Shown: positions 1-11,606 of the stretch, piece by piece
Numbering within the stretch: position 1 is the first letter of the stretch
Layout: the number at the start of each line of letters is the position of its first letter
NCBI RefSeq assembly: GCF_009727055.1
Contig: NC_052357.1
Span: forward strand, 81,460,345 to 81,524,344
DNA from: Benincasa hispida
Lineage: Eukaryota > Streptophyta > Magnoliopsida > Cucurbitales > Cucurbitaceae
Direction of reading: 5' to 3'
DNA: 64,000 nucleotides
Position numbers and translations under genes: made by a program
The notes under the pieces: generated by a model
What the model saw: the letters and a program-made list of their open reading frames with translations, nothing else
What the model was told of the DNA's origin: nothing
Database searches by the model: none

Positions 1-1
1 A

Positions 2-237
2 TATAATGACTATGAGATATGGCAAATAGATGTCAAGACTTCTTTTCTGAATGGAAATCTTGAGGAGACCATTTATATGGTGCAGTTCGAGGGATTCATA
101 GTCCAAGTTGAAGAACAAAAAGTTTGCAAGCTTAATCAGTTCATTTATGGACTGAAACAAGTATCTCGTTCTTGGAATATAAGGTTTGATACTGCGATCA
201 AATCTTATGGCTTTGATCAGAACGTTGATGAGCCTTT
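2..237 (+). pseudogene. copia reverse transcriptase, N-terminal part (element A)
   Basis: Read from base 2, the frame gives the copia RT palm region: a WQIDVKTSFLNG block, then IYGLKQ and SRSWNIRF, ending at a DEP motif just before the solo LTR. These blocks are diagnostic of plant Ty1/copia polymerases. The coding frame is open across this stretch and resumes at 2135 after the LTR. RT would copy the element RNA into DNA in the cytoplasmic particle. The fragment is broken by the insertion and the rest of the polyprotein has stops, so it is not functional. Confidence 0.9.
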
Positions 238-2134
238 TGTTGGGGTTACTGCCCTATATCTCATAGGGTTTTGTAGTTTGTAAACCTTGTATGAACAAAT
301 ATTTCAGTGATTAAAAATATTTGATATTTTATTCACTTTGTCGATTAAATATATGATATTTTAGTTGCATTAACCACAAACCAATAAACCAATATCCATG
401 GTTATTGTTGTAACTTAAACATGTTTGTGGGGACATACAGGTGGATTATGTTTAGGTGATAATCTAAATGGTCTATAGTATATGGATAACGCTGGGTACC
501 TTACCCTGGTAACACTACGAGTATGGCCCGCTTAGTAGGTGTTACAAATGTTATAAAGTGCTACAAATGATCCGATCCTAATCATTCATGTATTAGACAT
601 ACGAGCGGGATATTCTATACAAAGAAGTATGTATATGATCGAACCACGAAATGTTTAGTCTCATTATATAATGCCATTCATAATAGAAACTTTCATTTCA
701 CTAGGATGACCATAGGAAACATGACCTTAATCCTGATTGAATTGTGAACTCCTGCCTATGAGGGCAGTTGGGTAAGAATGGCCAGATTGCCAAGTCTATA
801 AACCTACTATTTTGGGGATTCATCTGATTGAGGAGTTGGGAACTCAGCTACACAAGATGGAATTAACTTCTACCCCGAAGCAGGGGTAAGTAGATAAATT
901 GCTCCCTTAAGGGCTGATTCTAAGTCTTAAACAATGTGGCACCACACCCTCTCTTTGCCAAAGAGGGGTTTAGTCATAGTGGAACTATGATCTATTGTTC
1001 ATTAGAGGGATCAGTGGTACTTAAGGAGTTAGATGTAACTATAAGGGAAAAACGGTAATTTGGCCCAACTGTACTTACGAGGAATTTGAGAAGGGTCATC
1101 TTACTGTTGATTGGTTATATCCAATGGACACATAAATGTATCTGTAGTGCGAAGAGTGTAGTTATCGGTCTTAGTGGAGTGCCTGATAGTTAACGAATGA
1201 TGGATAATGTGATTAAAGCGTTTAATCAGTTAATCTCGTACCGTTGGAGCTTCAAGCTATAGATCCATAAGATCCTCTTGGTAGCTCAAAAGATTTAAGT
1301 TGAGAATCAATTTTTGGGTTAATTTGAAATGTTCAAATTAATAAGAGGGAATTTAATTATATATATGATATAATTGACATAATGTATATGATACATTGTT
1401 GTTTAATTGGAGGAATAAATATTTGAACATGATTCAAATATATTTTCTATGAATAAGATTCATAATATAAATATAATTTATATTAAATGCCATAAAATAG
1501 AGAAAAATAACTATGGTTTATATTGTATATGATGTAATATTACAACTATTAATTATTTGATCATTAAACCATTTTTTTATCTAACCACCCTTAGTGGGAA
1601 GTTAGTTAGTTTTTGTGACAAAATGGGATATATGAAATATGATTTTGTTATTCCAAATGATATGAGTTACTCGATAGAGATATTTTAGATGATCGACTTT
1701 GAAAGACTATGTGATAGCCTCATCGCCTAACGATTGTGACTGTCTTGCTTTGCGATAGCTTTGTTCATTCCTCGATCGACTTCCTCCTCCAACTCCAAAC
1801 TCCCTTCTAACCAAAATTAGCTAAAGCCCATCACCGAAAATACCAAGATGACCAAGTGGTAATGTCCTCCTTTTGGTTCGAGTTTACGTTGTTGCTTACT
1901 GTTGTTCGAGGGAGTTCGTGTTGTTCAACACATTCGTGAACACTCATGGGATTTACTTGAGAAACAGTTCTTCAAAGGTATAATCTCTAAACCTTGTTTC
2001 TTATTTCAAAAACATGCTGTAATTTATCTTTTATGCATAATCTGTTTCTTTTACTGTAAATGTGTGTTCAATCGAAATGGCATTTGGAATATATGCCTCT
2101 GCTCATATGTTCTCTTTAAAAAAGAGTTCCTTCA
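238..2134 (+). mobile_element. solo LTR (LTR-1 family) inserted in copia RT
   Basis: The segment starts TGTTGGGG and ends TTCCTTCA, the TG...CA ends of the LTR-1 family seen many times in this window. It is 1897 bp and has no internal region or second LTR. The flanks are CCTTT (233-237) and CCTTG (2135-2139): a 5-bp target duplication with one substitution. Removing the LTR and one copy restores the RT frame across a DEP-C junction, which fixes the boundaries to the base. It is best read as a full insertion later reduced to a solo LTR by LTR-LTR recombination. Confidence 0.9.
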
Positions 2135-2999
2135 CCTTGTGTCTACAAAAAGATCGTCAACAGTTCAGTAGTTTTTCTACTGTTGTATGTAGATGATATC
2201 CTACTCATGGGAATGATGTAGGTTTACTGGCTACAATTAAGAATTTGCTAACGACCTAATTCCAAATGAAAGATTTGGGAGAGGCTTAGTTTAATCTTGG
2301 TATTCCGATCTTTGGAGATCAAAAGAATAAAATGCTAGCAATGTCTCAGTCGTCATATATTGATAAGATGCTTGTCAAGTATTTGATGCAGAACTCCAAG
2401 AGGGGCCTATTGCCTTTCAGACACGGAGTTACTTTGTCTAAGGAACAGTGTCCTAAGACACCTCAAGAGCTTGAGGATATGAGACAGATCCTTCATCCAT
2501 CTGTCGTGGGCAGTTTGATATATGTGATGTTATTTATTAGACTTGACATCTACTATGCAGTGGGGATAATCAGTAGATATCAATCTAATCCAGATTAGAT
2601 CACTGGACAGCCTTAAGAACATCCTCAAGTATCACGGAGAATTAGGGACTACATGCTTGTTTATGGTTCTAAGGATTTGATCCTTACAAGATACACGGAC
2701 TATGATTTTCAGACTGATAAGGATTCTCAGAAATTCACATCAGAATCAGTGTTCACTCTTAACGGAGGGGCAGTAGTATGGCAAACCATCAAGTAGGGGT
2801 ACATCGAGGACTCCACCAATGTGTCCTGTCTCTTATACACATCTAGATGTGTATAAGAGACAGGCCTAGGAGTCATAAGCGCGACAAGCACACAGAGCGA
2901 AAGTATCATCTAATCCAAGAGATTGTACATCGACGGTCAGCTGCAGAGTATGGGTCTATGGGATAGACCACGACTGGACTAAGCCAAGTGGGAGATCTT
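2135..2999 (+). pseudogene. copia RT C-terminal part and RNase H (element A)
   Basis: The frame continues from 2135 through the RT active-site box YVDD (about 2186-2197). It then gives the sequence around SYIDKML, QNSKRGLLPFRHG and QCPKTPQE, and the RNase H start with YGSKDLILT and FTLNGGAVVW. Stops are visible, for example a CAG-to-TAG change after WQTIK near 2794 and a TAG near 2596. At 2826 a 38-bp library adapter interrupts the gene; beyond it the sequence resumes at a PRSHKRDKHTERKYHL block, so the central RNase H portion is absent. Whether that loss is biological or an assembly error cannot be told here. Confidence 0.88.
2826..2863. other. Tn5 mosaic-end junction adapter left in assembly
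   Basis: The 38 bp are CTGTCTCTTATACACATCT followed directly by its reverse complement. That is the 19-bp Tn5 transposase mosaic end joined to itself, the junction adapter of Nextera mate-pair libraries. It is a technical sequence, not plant DNA. It sits inside copia RNase H and joins two parts of the gene that are not normally adjacent, so the join here may be false. Confidence 0.97.
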
Positions 3000-3080
3000 G
3001 TACTGAGCGTTTTATGCCCTAGTTTATTGTTTTGTGTACTTGTATTTCATTATCTATTACACCACAGTAACTTTAGGACA

Positions 3081-3090
3081 AGTGGGAGAT
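3081..3090 (+). promoter_or_regulatory. polypurine tract of copia element A
   Basis: AGTGGGAGAT lies directly before the 3' LTR. The same tract, in reverse, precedes the LTR of element F at 50668-50678. It is the plus-strand DNA priming site of copia elements. Confidence 0.85.
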
Positions 3091-4268
3091 TATTAGGGTT
3101 GATGCCCTAAATCTTGCAGGGTCCTATAGTTTGTAAACCTTGTATGAATAAACTCTTATGTGATTAATAATATTTGATATTTTTATTCACTTTTTCTAAA
3201 AAATGTGTGATATTTTAGTTGCACTAACCAGAAACCAATAAACTAATATCCACGGTTATTGTTGTAACTTAAATATGTATGTGGAGACATACAAGTGGAT
3301 CACGCTTAAGTGATAACCTAAATTATCTGTAGTATATGGATAAAGCTGGGTATCTTAACCTGGTGACACTACGAGTATGCCCACTTTGTAGATGTTACAA
3401 TTGTTGTAAAGTGCTACAAATGATTTGATCCTGATCATTCATGTATTAGACATGCGAAGGGGGATATTCTATACAAAGGAGTTTGTATAGGACCAGACCA
3501 CGAAATACTTAGTCTCATTATATAACACCGTTCATAATAGAGACTTTCATTTCACTAGGATGACCATAGGTAAATTACCTTAATCCTGAGTGAGTTGTGA
3601 ACTCCTGTCTATAAGAGCGGTCCTTTGATTTGTATGGGTGAGAGTGGCTAGATCGCCAACTCAATAAGCATAACTTTGGGGATTCGTCTGATTGAAGAGC
3701 TAGGAACACAATTACACAAGATGGAATTCACTCATTTCCCGAAGACAGGATAGATAGATAAATTGATCCCTTATCGCAAATGGAATAAGAAGAAATTAGT
3801 TTATTTTCTTCCTTACAGAATCAACACAACAAATTAGAACCTATACGATAAAATTATTCACTAAACAATTGAGAAATTTGCTATACGATAGAAAGTCTTC
3901 AATCTCCTTCCTCCTCCAAACTCAATCTCTCTCCTAACCAAAATAGTCAAAGCCCACCACTCATGGACTCTCACCCTCAGAATACCGATGGCTTCCTGTT
4001 GTAGTGTCTTCCTACTTTTGGTTCGTTAAGTTCTTGAAGAAAATCTTCAAGGGTTGCTGTGTTCGAGTTCTGGACCGTTCAAGGGATTCACAATAAGAAG
4101 TGTTCTTCAAAGGTATAATCTCTTGAACTCTTTTTCTTATTAAAAATCATGCAATAATTTATTTAACAATGCATATCTTGTATGTTTGATGTAAATTTGT
4201 ATTTCAATCAAAATAGAATTTGGACAATTCGCTTCCGCTCAAAGATCTCTTTTTATCGAGTTCCTTCA
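3091..4268 (+). mobile_element. 3' LTR of copia element A, internally deleted
   Basis: It begins TATTAGGGTTGATGCCC directly after the polypurine tract (TG start mutated to TA) and ends TTCCTTCA. It aligns by eye with the solo LTR at 238-2134 except for a loss of about 0.7 kb near 3772, where the sequence jumps from the GATAAATTG block to the 3' part of the LTR. The 1178 bp compare with 1897 bp for the intact family member. Confidence 0.88.
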
Positions 4269-4357
4269 CATACTTGGTCATTTGAAGTGTCATATAACAG
4301 ATTCAAGACATTCCAACATACTTTTCTAAAATGTCTATTTGATTTGTGAACTAAAAT
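4269..4357. other. short spacer between copia LTR and MULE end
   Basis: AT-rich sequence with no gene. It separates the end of element A from the left MULE repeat, and no target duplication for either element could be recognised in it. Confidence 0.5.
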
Positions 4358-4490
4358 AAAAATTTCACAAAATGACCCAAAAACCAAAAACTTTTCTACC
4401 AATAACCTCTTCCTAAAAACTTTTCTAAAACTAACATTTTGCCCAAGTGAACTTCTAAAATTACCCCCAACTTTAAAAAGCCTTCAGACC
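4358..4490 (+). repeat. left terminal inverted repeat of the MULE
   Basis: It reads inward from AAATTTCACAAAATGACC through ACTTTTCTACCAAT, AAAATTACCCCCAA and CCTTCAGAC. The reverse complement of 30258-30363 shows the same blocks in the same order. The left copy carries about 40 extra bases in the middle, including a second ACTTTTCTA. Long TIRs of 100 bp or more are typical of Mutator-like elements. Confidence 0.85.
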
Positions 4491-4884
4491 AAAACCTTCC
4501 ATCTTCTTCCTTCAACCATTTCTCAAACATTGATTCAATATGTATTTAATGCAATACCAGCATTCCACCAATGCATTTATTCTCAACTTACATTCTACCA
4601 ATAGCATTGAATAACATGGTATGAACAAAATGGAATGTCACTCTCAGTATTCACTTTCTGTCGATCTCTCGACGAAATTCTCCCTTTGTTCTCTCAGAGT
4701 ATTCTCTCAGAGTTTCAATCTAACATCCTCGTCGATCACTTTCATTGTCAGATTTAGAAACAGAGAGAATGTAAGTGATATTCTACAACATTTCTTGTCC
4801 CAGATTTATTTCATAATAAGGGTCGTTTAGCATTAAATGAACAATCTTATAGTAATATATATACAATCATTCATTACAATATAA

Positions 4885-5110
4885 TCGATTTTTTATAAAT
4901 TACTAGACGATTGTGTAGTAAGTTATAAACGATTGTGTAGTAAGTTATAGACGATCGTGTAGTAATTTATAAACAATCGTGAAGTAATATATAAATGATC
5001 GTTAGTACTATATAAACAATTGTTTAGAAATTTATATATGATCGCATATACAATACTAAGCGAACAATTACAAATAAATGGGCGATCACTTATCAAATAC
5101 TGGGCGATTT
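4885..5110. repeat. left subterminal GATCG-type repeat cluster of the MULE
   Basis: About nine degenerate units of roughly 24 bp follow each other, with a core like ACGATCGTGTAGTAATTTAT (also ACGATTGTGTAGTAAGTTAT). The same type of unit recurs between the two MULE genes (17530-17765) and near the right end (29755-30000). The placement suggests subterminal transposase-binding repeats, but that role is inference. Confidence 0.65.
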
Positions 5111-5162
5111 CTGAAACTTTTATGGGACATTGCTTAAGATTTTCTTATCCAATTGCAGATCA

Positions 5163-6909
5163 ATGATGCTACTTCGCATCTTTGTACGATTTGGTGGGGA
5201 TTGGGATGTGTCCGGAAGAAATTATGTTTGAGGTCATATGAATGGTCTAAAAGTCAGAAATGATATAATAGTCAGTGATTAGTGAGTATTATGCACCAAT
5301 GACTTCCAGATATGTTTGATATACACATAAAATATTATTACAATTTATTGGCCCCAACTCCCCTAATTGACATAATCAATGATGAAAACCTTAGCTTTTT
5401 TTTAGAAGTCAGTGATGCATATCAGATGCCATTATTTGTATCAGTTACACCTTGCGAAAGTCATGGAGTACACACAGACAATATGTACCAACATTGCAAT
5501 CCAACCGATCAACCCATTTCAACCAGTCAAAACTTTGGGTTTGCAACCACTCCAACACGTACTATTCACACCATATCTTCACTAGATGATCATATTGAGC
5601 CATGTTAACTTGGGAGATGATCGAAGTGAAGCTTGGTTTAGTCACAACATTGAACCAAGATGTACTTCACAATTCGATAGTGAACATGGATATGGACAAT
5701 CTTTAGGACCACAAACTTCTCCAAACCTTACATCCATGTTCCAACCCTACTTGCTCCCGTACAACCAGTATTGATGCCTTCGGTTCAAATGAGTTTCATC
5801 GTTCCAACCAAACCATTTGTAGATATACCCAGACCATCAAAGGGCCCATCATATGACAAATTCATCACAATACCTCATGACTGTCTGAATAACGAGGATA
5901 TAAAGGTCGGTCAAATTTTCAAATCAAAATATGATTTGTCAGTTAAGTTATTGATGCTTACAATAAGAAAGAACTTTGACTACCGTATAAAAGGGTCAAC
6001 AAAGAGCTTGCTAACTATCTGGTGTTTGATGGAGGACTACAAGTGGAGGGTCCGTGCAAAAAAATGAAAGAAAGTGATCCCTTCAAAGTGACAAAATATC
6101 CAAACGAACATACCTGGTCTCTTAAAATGAGAATGAGTAACCATCGACAAGCAAAAAATTGGATTATTGGACACTTAATCAAGTCCAAATACGAACAAGT
6201 TGGTCGAACATATCGCCCGAGGGATATAATGGAAGACGTCTGACGAGATATGGAGTGAACATAAGTTACGGGCAAGCTTATCGCGCTAGAGAATATGGAT
6301 TGATGTTCGCACAAGGTTCGTCAGAAGGATCACATGCTATTGTTAGGGCATACGGCAAGACATTTAAGCTTGAAAATCCAAGTACGATCTTTAAGGTTGA
6401 GGTTGAAGGCGGACAATACTTTAAGTACGTCTTCATGGCACTTAGTCCATATATCAGGGGTTTTTTTAACTGCATCTGCCCAGTAATTGTGTTGATGGGA
6501 CCCATTTGCACAAGAAATATAAAGGTGTGTTATTAAAAGCAACGTGTATTGATGGCAATAATAACATATATCCTATTGCCTTTAGTATTGTTGATAGTGA
6601 GAACGATGCATCATGGACTTAGTTCATTACTAATTTGAAGGCTTCAATAAGAGACGTTCCGAATTTAGTGATTATATCAGATCATCATATCTCAATTGCA
6701 AAGACTATCTTAAGTATTTTCCCCTGATGCATTTCATGTCCTATGTATATACCATATTTGGAACAATATGATTGACAAATTCAAGAATAAGGACATAATC
6801 CCACACTTCTATCTAGCGACGAAAGCTTATAGAATTTTTCAGTTTCAGATACCTTGGGCGAAGCTCTATCAATATCCTGGTATGATTATTTCAATTGCCC
6901 TAGTCTAAA
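5163..6909 (+). pseudogene. MuDR/MURA-type transposase, N-terminal and catalytic part
   Basis: A likely start (ATGATG at 5163) is followed by a FVRFGGDWD N-terminal block. Near 5905-6060 comes a MuDR-domain segment (VGQIFKSKYDLSVKLLML), followed by the zinc-binding-like region (SDPFKVTKYPNEHT), the HRQA and RPRDIMEDV blocks, and the DDE core with VDGTHL (about 6492-6510) and ISDHH. Stops and frameshifts are frequent: TGG-to-TGA near 5229 and TGG-to-TAG near 6618, with frame changes near 6060, 6240 and 6490. The sequence breaks off after DYFNCPSLN at about 6909, where copia element C begins; the C-terminal part is at 17129. It would have cut and joined MULE ends in the nucleus. Confidence 0.88.
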
Positions 6910-7346
6910 TGTGACTTATCCCATAGACCCATACTTTGTAGGTGACCCTCAAAAACCTTAGTCGTGAGGGCCTTTGTAAATGGATCATCAACGTTGTGCT
7001 CCGAAGTTATCTGCGTGACGATCACGTCCTCTCGATGCACAATCCCTCAGATGAGATTATACTCTCAGTCTTTGTGCTTCCTGCGTTTGTGACTCCGAGA
7101 CTCTTGGGAATTAGCCACAACACCACTATTATAATAATAAAGTGTGATGGGCTTTAACATGTCTGGAAAAATTTTCATATCAGTTAGAACCTTTCTAAGA
7201 CAAACAACTTCTTTAGTAGCTTCATCAGCTACTACATACTCAGCCTATATGGTGGAGCCGGTAATGTACCCTTGCTTGGTACTTATCCAGACTACTGATC
7301 CTCCGTTAGGAGTGAACACTACTTCTGATGTGGATTTCCTAGAAAT
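6910..7346 (-). pseudogene. copia RNase H fragment (element C)
   Basis: On the - strand this encodes the 3' end of copia pol: the FTPNGGSVVW-like block, the CDNSGAV-type region, the HKR-HIERKYH-type block and the KIASEHN-type end, all recognisable but with stops. The left end adjoins the MULE transposase at about 6910 with no polypurine tract or 3' LTR. The right end is joined to a 5'-truncated LTR-2, so both sides are deletion joints. Confidence 0.75.
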
Positions 7347-9381
7347 AATTTCCTTTGGTATTTACTCATATCCAATAACAAAGCTCCAAGGTTATTGTAT
7401 GTAAACTTAAGCATGTATATGAGATATATAAGTGGATCATGCCTTAGGTGATAACCTAAATAGGTCTGTAGTATAAGAATTAAGGAGGAATACCTGATCC
7501 TAGTGACACTACGGATACGGCTTGCGTTGTAGAGGTTTGCACATGTTTTGATCTACTAGATGACTATACAAAGAGTTGTAAACCTCGCTTTGTAGAGGTT
7601 TGCAAGTGTTGTCAAATGGTTATGTAGTATAAGAAGACAAGCGAGTGAGGGTGTCTTATACAAAGAGTTTGTATAAGACCAGACCACGAGATGACTAGTC
7701 TACTTATATAACGCCATTGATACTTGAGACTTATATCTCACCTAAATGACCATAGATGACATGACCTTAATCCTAAGTGTTTTGGGAACTCCTGCCTTTG
7801 AGGGCGGTCCTTTGATTAGCATGGGTGGGAGTGTCCAAATTGCTAACTCAGCATGCCTACATTTTTTGGGATTTGTCTTATTTAAGAGTTAAGAACTCAG
7901 TTACACAAGATGAAATTCACTCCTTCCTCGAAGAAGGTGTAATTAGATAGATTACTCCCTTAAGGGCTGATTCCGGACCTTGAACATAGTGGCGACAACT
8001 TCTCTTTGGAAGAGAGGACTCGGTCATAGTAGGACTATGACTTATGTTTATTAGAGGGATCAGTGGTACTTAAGGAGTTAGATGTAACTACAGGGTCATA
8101 ACAATTATTGACCTAACTGTACTTACGAGCAATTTGTGAAGGGTTATCGCAATGTTGATCGGTTGATGTGGACACAAAATATATCTTTAGTAAAGAGAGT
8201 TCAGTTGTCGGTCTTTAGTGGAGTGCCTGGCAATTAACTGATAGTGGATCCCATGACTAAAGAGTTTAGTCAGTTATTCAAGTACCGTTGGAGCTTCAAG
8301 TTACCGGTTCATAAGGTCCCTTTGGTAGCTCAATGCAATCAAGTTGAGAATTAGTTCTTAGAGTTGATTTGAAATGTTCAAATTGACAAGAGGTAATTCG
8401 ATTATATATGATATGATCGGTGTGATGTATGAGATACATCAAGTGGAAGATTAATGTAAATAAGATTTACATTAAGTACCATAAAATAGAAAAAGAACTA
8501 TGGTTCATATGTTTCATGAGATGAAATATTAAAATTATATGTTATAGATATAATATGGTAAGTTGGTTATCATATATATTTATAATAATATTAATAATTG
8601 GATAATTATATTTTTTTTTCTCTAATAACCAATTGAGTTGGAGGTTTTCGGTGGTTTAATGGTAACCGTGAGATAAAAGAAAAAATGTTTTCCTAGATTT
8701 AGGACAGTTGCTATCTCGGAAAGAACTCACAGATTGTTGTCAAGTGAATTAGATTCACTAAATGATAGCTGAAAGAGAGACTAAACGATCGTGGAGTGAC
8801 ACTATACGATAGTTTACTCAACTACTCATAGCTAAACGATTGTGAGGTATTTACTATACGATAGGTTGCCTTCGTCTAAACGATTGAGCATTCATCTATA
8901 CGACAGACTTCTTCTCATCTCTCACTTGCTCAATCGTCTACACGATTGTTACTCCTCCTGTCTCTTCCTCTAACCAAGTCCACACAAAGCCCACACTTCT
9001 GGATTCACACACCGAGAATACCAAAGTAGCCATGTGGTGGTGTCCTTACTCAACTCAACTGAGTTCGAGGTTTTGGAGGTTGTTCGTTGGGTTCGTGATC
9101 TTGGAGATCATTGAGTCATGTTGCTGATTGATCATGTTGTGTTCATTATGTTCGAGCGTTCGTGTGTTGCTGTCTTGGAGACTGAACGAGTGTTCGTGAT
9201 TGAGGGAATTTGAATCATGAGTATTCAAAGGTATGTATAATCTTTTCCTTGAACATCTCAAGCACTGTACATGACCTTTAAGTTTCCGTTTCTTGACTGT
9301 AATTGTTAGTGTTCAATTTCGAATGGAATTTGGAAACCTCATTCCGCTGCTCATGGAAATCTTCATGTCTGATTTCCTTCA
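7347..9381 (+). mobile_element. LTR-2 family LTR, 5'-truncated, inserted in copia RT of C
   Basis: It matches the LTR at 9487 from the ATTTACTCATAT block onward, so about 100 bp of its 5' end are missing. It ends TTTCCTTCA at 9381 and is followed by CAAGG (9382-9386), the complement of the CCTTG in the RT codons for DEPC. It contains a short run of ACGATCG/ACGATAG units at about 8780-8950. It has no internal region of its own and is best read as a former solo LTR. Confidence 0.82.
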
Positions 9382-9481
9382 CAAGGCTCATTAACGTTCT
9401 GATCAAAACCATAAGATTTGATCGCAGTATCAAACCTTATATTCCAAGATCAAGAAGCTTTCTTTAGTCCATAAATGGATT
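9382..9481 (-). pseudogene. copia RT fragment between two LTR-2 insertions (element C)
   Basis: On the - strand these 100 bases encode the IYGLKKAS, SWNIRFDTAIKSYGF and NVNEPC blocks, the same RT segment seen at 120-240 in element A. They are what is left of the C polymerase between the two LTR-2 copies, and they fix the orientation and identity of the host element. Confidence 0.88.
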
Positions 9482-9486
9482 GATTA

Positions 9487-10980
9487 TGTTGAGATTGGTG
9501 TACTAATTCTCCCGGAGTCTCGTAGTTTGTAAACATTGTATACATTGTTATGAATAAAATAAGAGTTATTTTATTTTACATTTACTCATATAAAATAAAC
9601 AAAGCTCCATAGTTATTGTATGTAAACAAGCATGTATATGAGATATACAAGTGGATCATGCCTTAAGTGATAACTTAAAAAGGTCTATAGTATAAGGATT
9701 AAGGAGGGATACCTGATCCTGGTGACACTACGGATACGAACTGCTTTTTATAGGTTTGCAAGTGTTCTAAACTACTACAGATGGTTGATCCTGACCATTC
9801 ATGTGGAGACATGCGAGCGGAGGTGTCCTATACAAAGAGTTGTATAAAATCGAACCACGAGATGAATAGTTTCTTTATATAACGTCGTTGATACTTAAGA
9901 CTTACATCTCACCTAAACGACCATAGGTGACATGACCTTAATCCTGAGTGTTTTAGGAACTACTGCCTTCGAGGGCGGTCCTTTGATTAGTATGAGTGAG
10001 AGTGGCTAGATTGCAAACTCAACAAGCCTACCTTTTTCAGGATTTGTCTGATTGGGAGCTGAGAACTCAGTTACACAAGATGGAATTCACTTCTTCCCCA
10101 AAGCAGGAGTAAGTAGTTAGATAGCTCTCTTAAGGGCTAATTCCGGGTCTTGAACATAGTGGCCACAACCTCTCTTTATAAGAGAAGACTCAGCATAGTA
10201 GGACCATGACTTATGTTTATTAGAGGGATCGGTGGTACTTAAGAAGTTAGATGTAACTACAGAGGCAAAAGGGTAAATTGGCCCAGTTGTACTTACGAGC
10301 GATCTATGAAGGGTTATCACACTTTGATTGGTTGATATGGACACAAAATATATCTGTAGTAAAGAGAGTGCAACTGTCGATCTTTAGTGGTGTGCTCGGC
10401 AGTTAATGGATGGTGGATACCGTGAGTAAAGAGTTTAATTAGTTATTCAAGTATCATTGGAGCTTCAAGCTACAAGTCCATAAGGTCCCTTGGTAGCTCA
10501 ACGAATTCAAGTTAAGAATCAGTTCATAGGGTTGATTTGAAATGTTCAAATTGACAAGAGGAAATTTGATTATATATGATATAATCGGTGTGATGTATGA
10601 GATACATCAAGTGGGAGATTAATGTAAATGTGATTTATATTAAGTACCATAAAATAAAAAACTATGGTTTATATGTTTCATGAGATGAAATATTAAAACT
10701 ATAGGTTATAAATATAATATGGTAAGTTGGTTATCATATTTATTTATAATAATATTAATTATTTGATAATTATCTCTTTTTCTCTAATAACCAATTGAGT
10801 GGGAGGTTATTGGTGGTTTTATGGTAACCATGAGATAAAAGGAAATTTTTTTCCTAATTTTGGAGATTGGCTACTTTCGGAAAGTTACTCACGGATAAGG
10901 CTATCAAGTGAAAGTTTTTCACTAAGGGATAACATTAGAGAGACTAAACGATCATGGAAATTATCTATATGATAGTTTAT
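9487..10980 (+). mobile_element. LTR-2 family LTR, 5' portion
   Basis: It begins TGTTGAGATTGGTGT, the full 5' end of LTR-2, and runs colinear with 7347-9381 as far as the ACGATCATGG block. It then stops and copia C integrase sequence takes over. The rest of an LTR-2 (its 3' end) appears at 11346-11606. The five bases before it are GATTA, with no matching duplication found after 11606. Confidence 0.82.
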
Positions 10981-11345
10981 ACTAGATGATCCGATTTCAA
11001 TAACTCTTGCTGAGATCTTGGGTTCTTCAACAACATTTGTTGAAAGTTCAGTAGTTCCTTTGGAAAGTTCATTCAACACAAGTTTACTGCGAGACTTATG
11101 CTTCCTTATGTGGTCTTCTTCTAAAAAAGTAGCATTTGTCGTTACAAACACTTTTTTTTTCTTTAGGGTCGAAGAAGAAACCACCTCTCTTCCTTTGGGG
11201 TAGCCTACAAATCGGCATAGTTTCAAACAAGGTTCCATTTTCCTAGGATTTTCCTTAACCACATGTGCTGAGAAACCCCAGATTCTAAAATGACGTAAAC
11301 TAGTTTTATGATCATTCAATAACTCCAAAGATTTATGATCAAGTG
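10981..11345 (-). pseudogene. copia integrase C-terminal region (element C)
   Basis: The - strand frame gives LRHFRIWGFSAHV, the FVGYPKGR block and FLEEDHIRKHKSRSKLVLNELS. These correspond to the region just after the integrase core in copia elements and match element D at 25015-25270. It lies between two pieces of LTR-2 and lacks about 165 residues that should precede it, so it is an isolated remnant. Confidence 0.85.
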
Positions 11346-11606
11346 TTACGGTCACTATGTTCAAGCGTTCGTGTGTTACAGTCTTGGAGATTGAACGAGC
11401 GGTTGTGATCGAGGGAGTTTGAAGATGAGTCTTCAGAGGTATGATAATTCTTTCCTTGATCTTATTGAAAGCATGCTGTAATTTCATATTATGCATGACC
11501 AGTTAGTTTTCATTTCTTGACTGTAAATTGTGTGTGTTCAAATACGAGTGGAATTTGGAACGATCATTCCGCTGCCCATGGAAATCCTCATGTCTGATTT
11601 CCTTCA
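11346..11606 (+). mobile_element. LTR-2 family LTR, 3' end fragment
   Basis: It corresponds to the last 260 bp of the LTR at 7347-9381 (GTTCRAGCGTTCGTGTGTT through TGATTTCCTTCA). It is separated from the rest of the LTR at 9487-10980 by 365 bp of integrase. It is either the displaced end of that LTR or a separate truncated copy. Confidence 0.75.

Larger units (their letters stand above)
1..4268 (+). mobile_element. Ty1/copia retrotransposon A, 3' half
   Basis: The window opens inside the reverse transcriptase (RT) of a copia element. Order seen: RT start (2-237), a solo LTR insertion (238-2134), RT with its YVDD box and RNase H (2135-2999), a polypurine tract (3081-3090) and a 3' LTR (3091-4268). 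The 5' LTR, gag and integrase lie outside the window. The polypurine tract followed at once by an LTR start shows the + orientation. The body is defective: it has stops, an inserted LTR, and a library adapter at 2826 that stands where about 150 bp or more of RNase H sequence should be. Confidence 0.9.

Noticed and set aside
2826..2863. A perfect natural palindrome or terminator hairpin
   Set aside because: The sequence is exactly two Tn5 mosaic ends and occurs twice in the window in unrelated contexts, so it is technical.
2727..2909. - strand open frame of 60 codons
   Set aside because: Its middle is the translation of the Tn5 adapter and the rest is antisense to copia RNase H.
7347..10980. 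LTR-2 copies as the two LTRs of one complete element
   Set aside because: Both point the same way, but only 100 bp of reverse transcriptase from a - strand copia lies between them, so they are separate insertions into element C.
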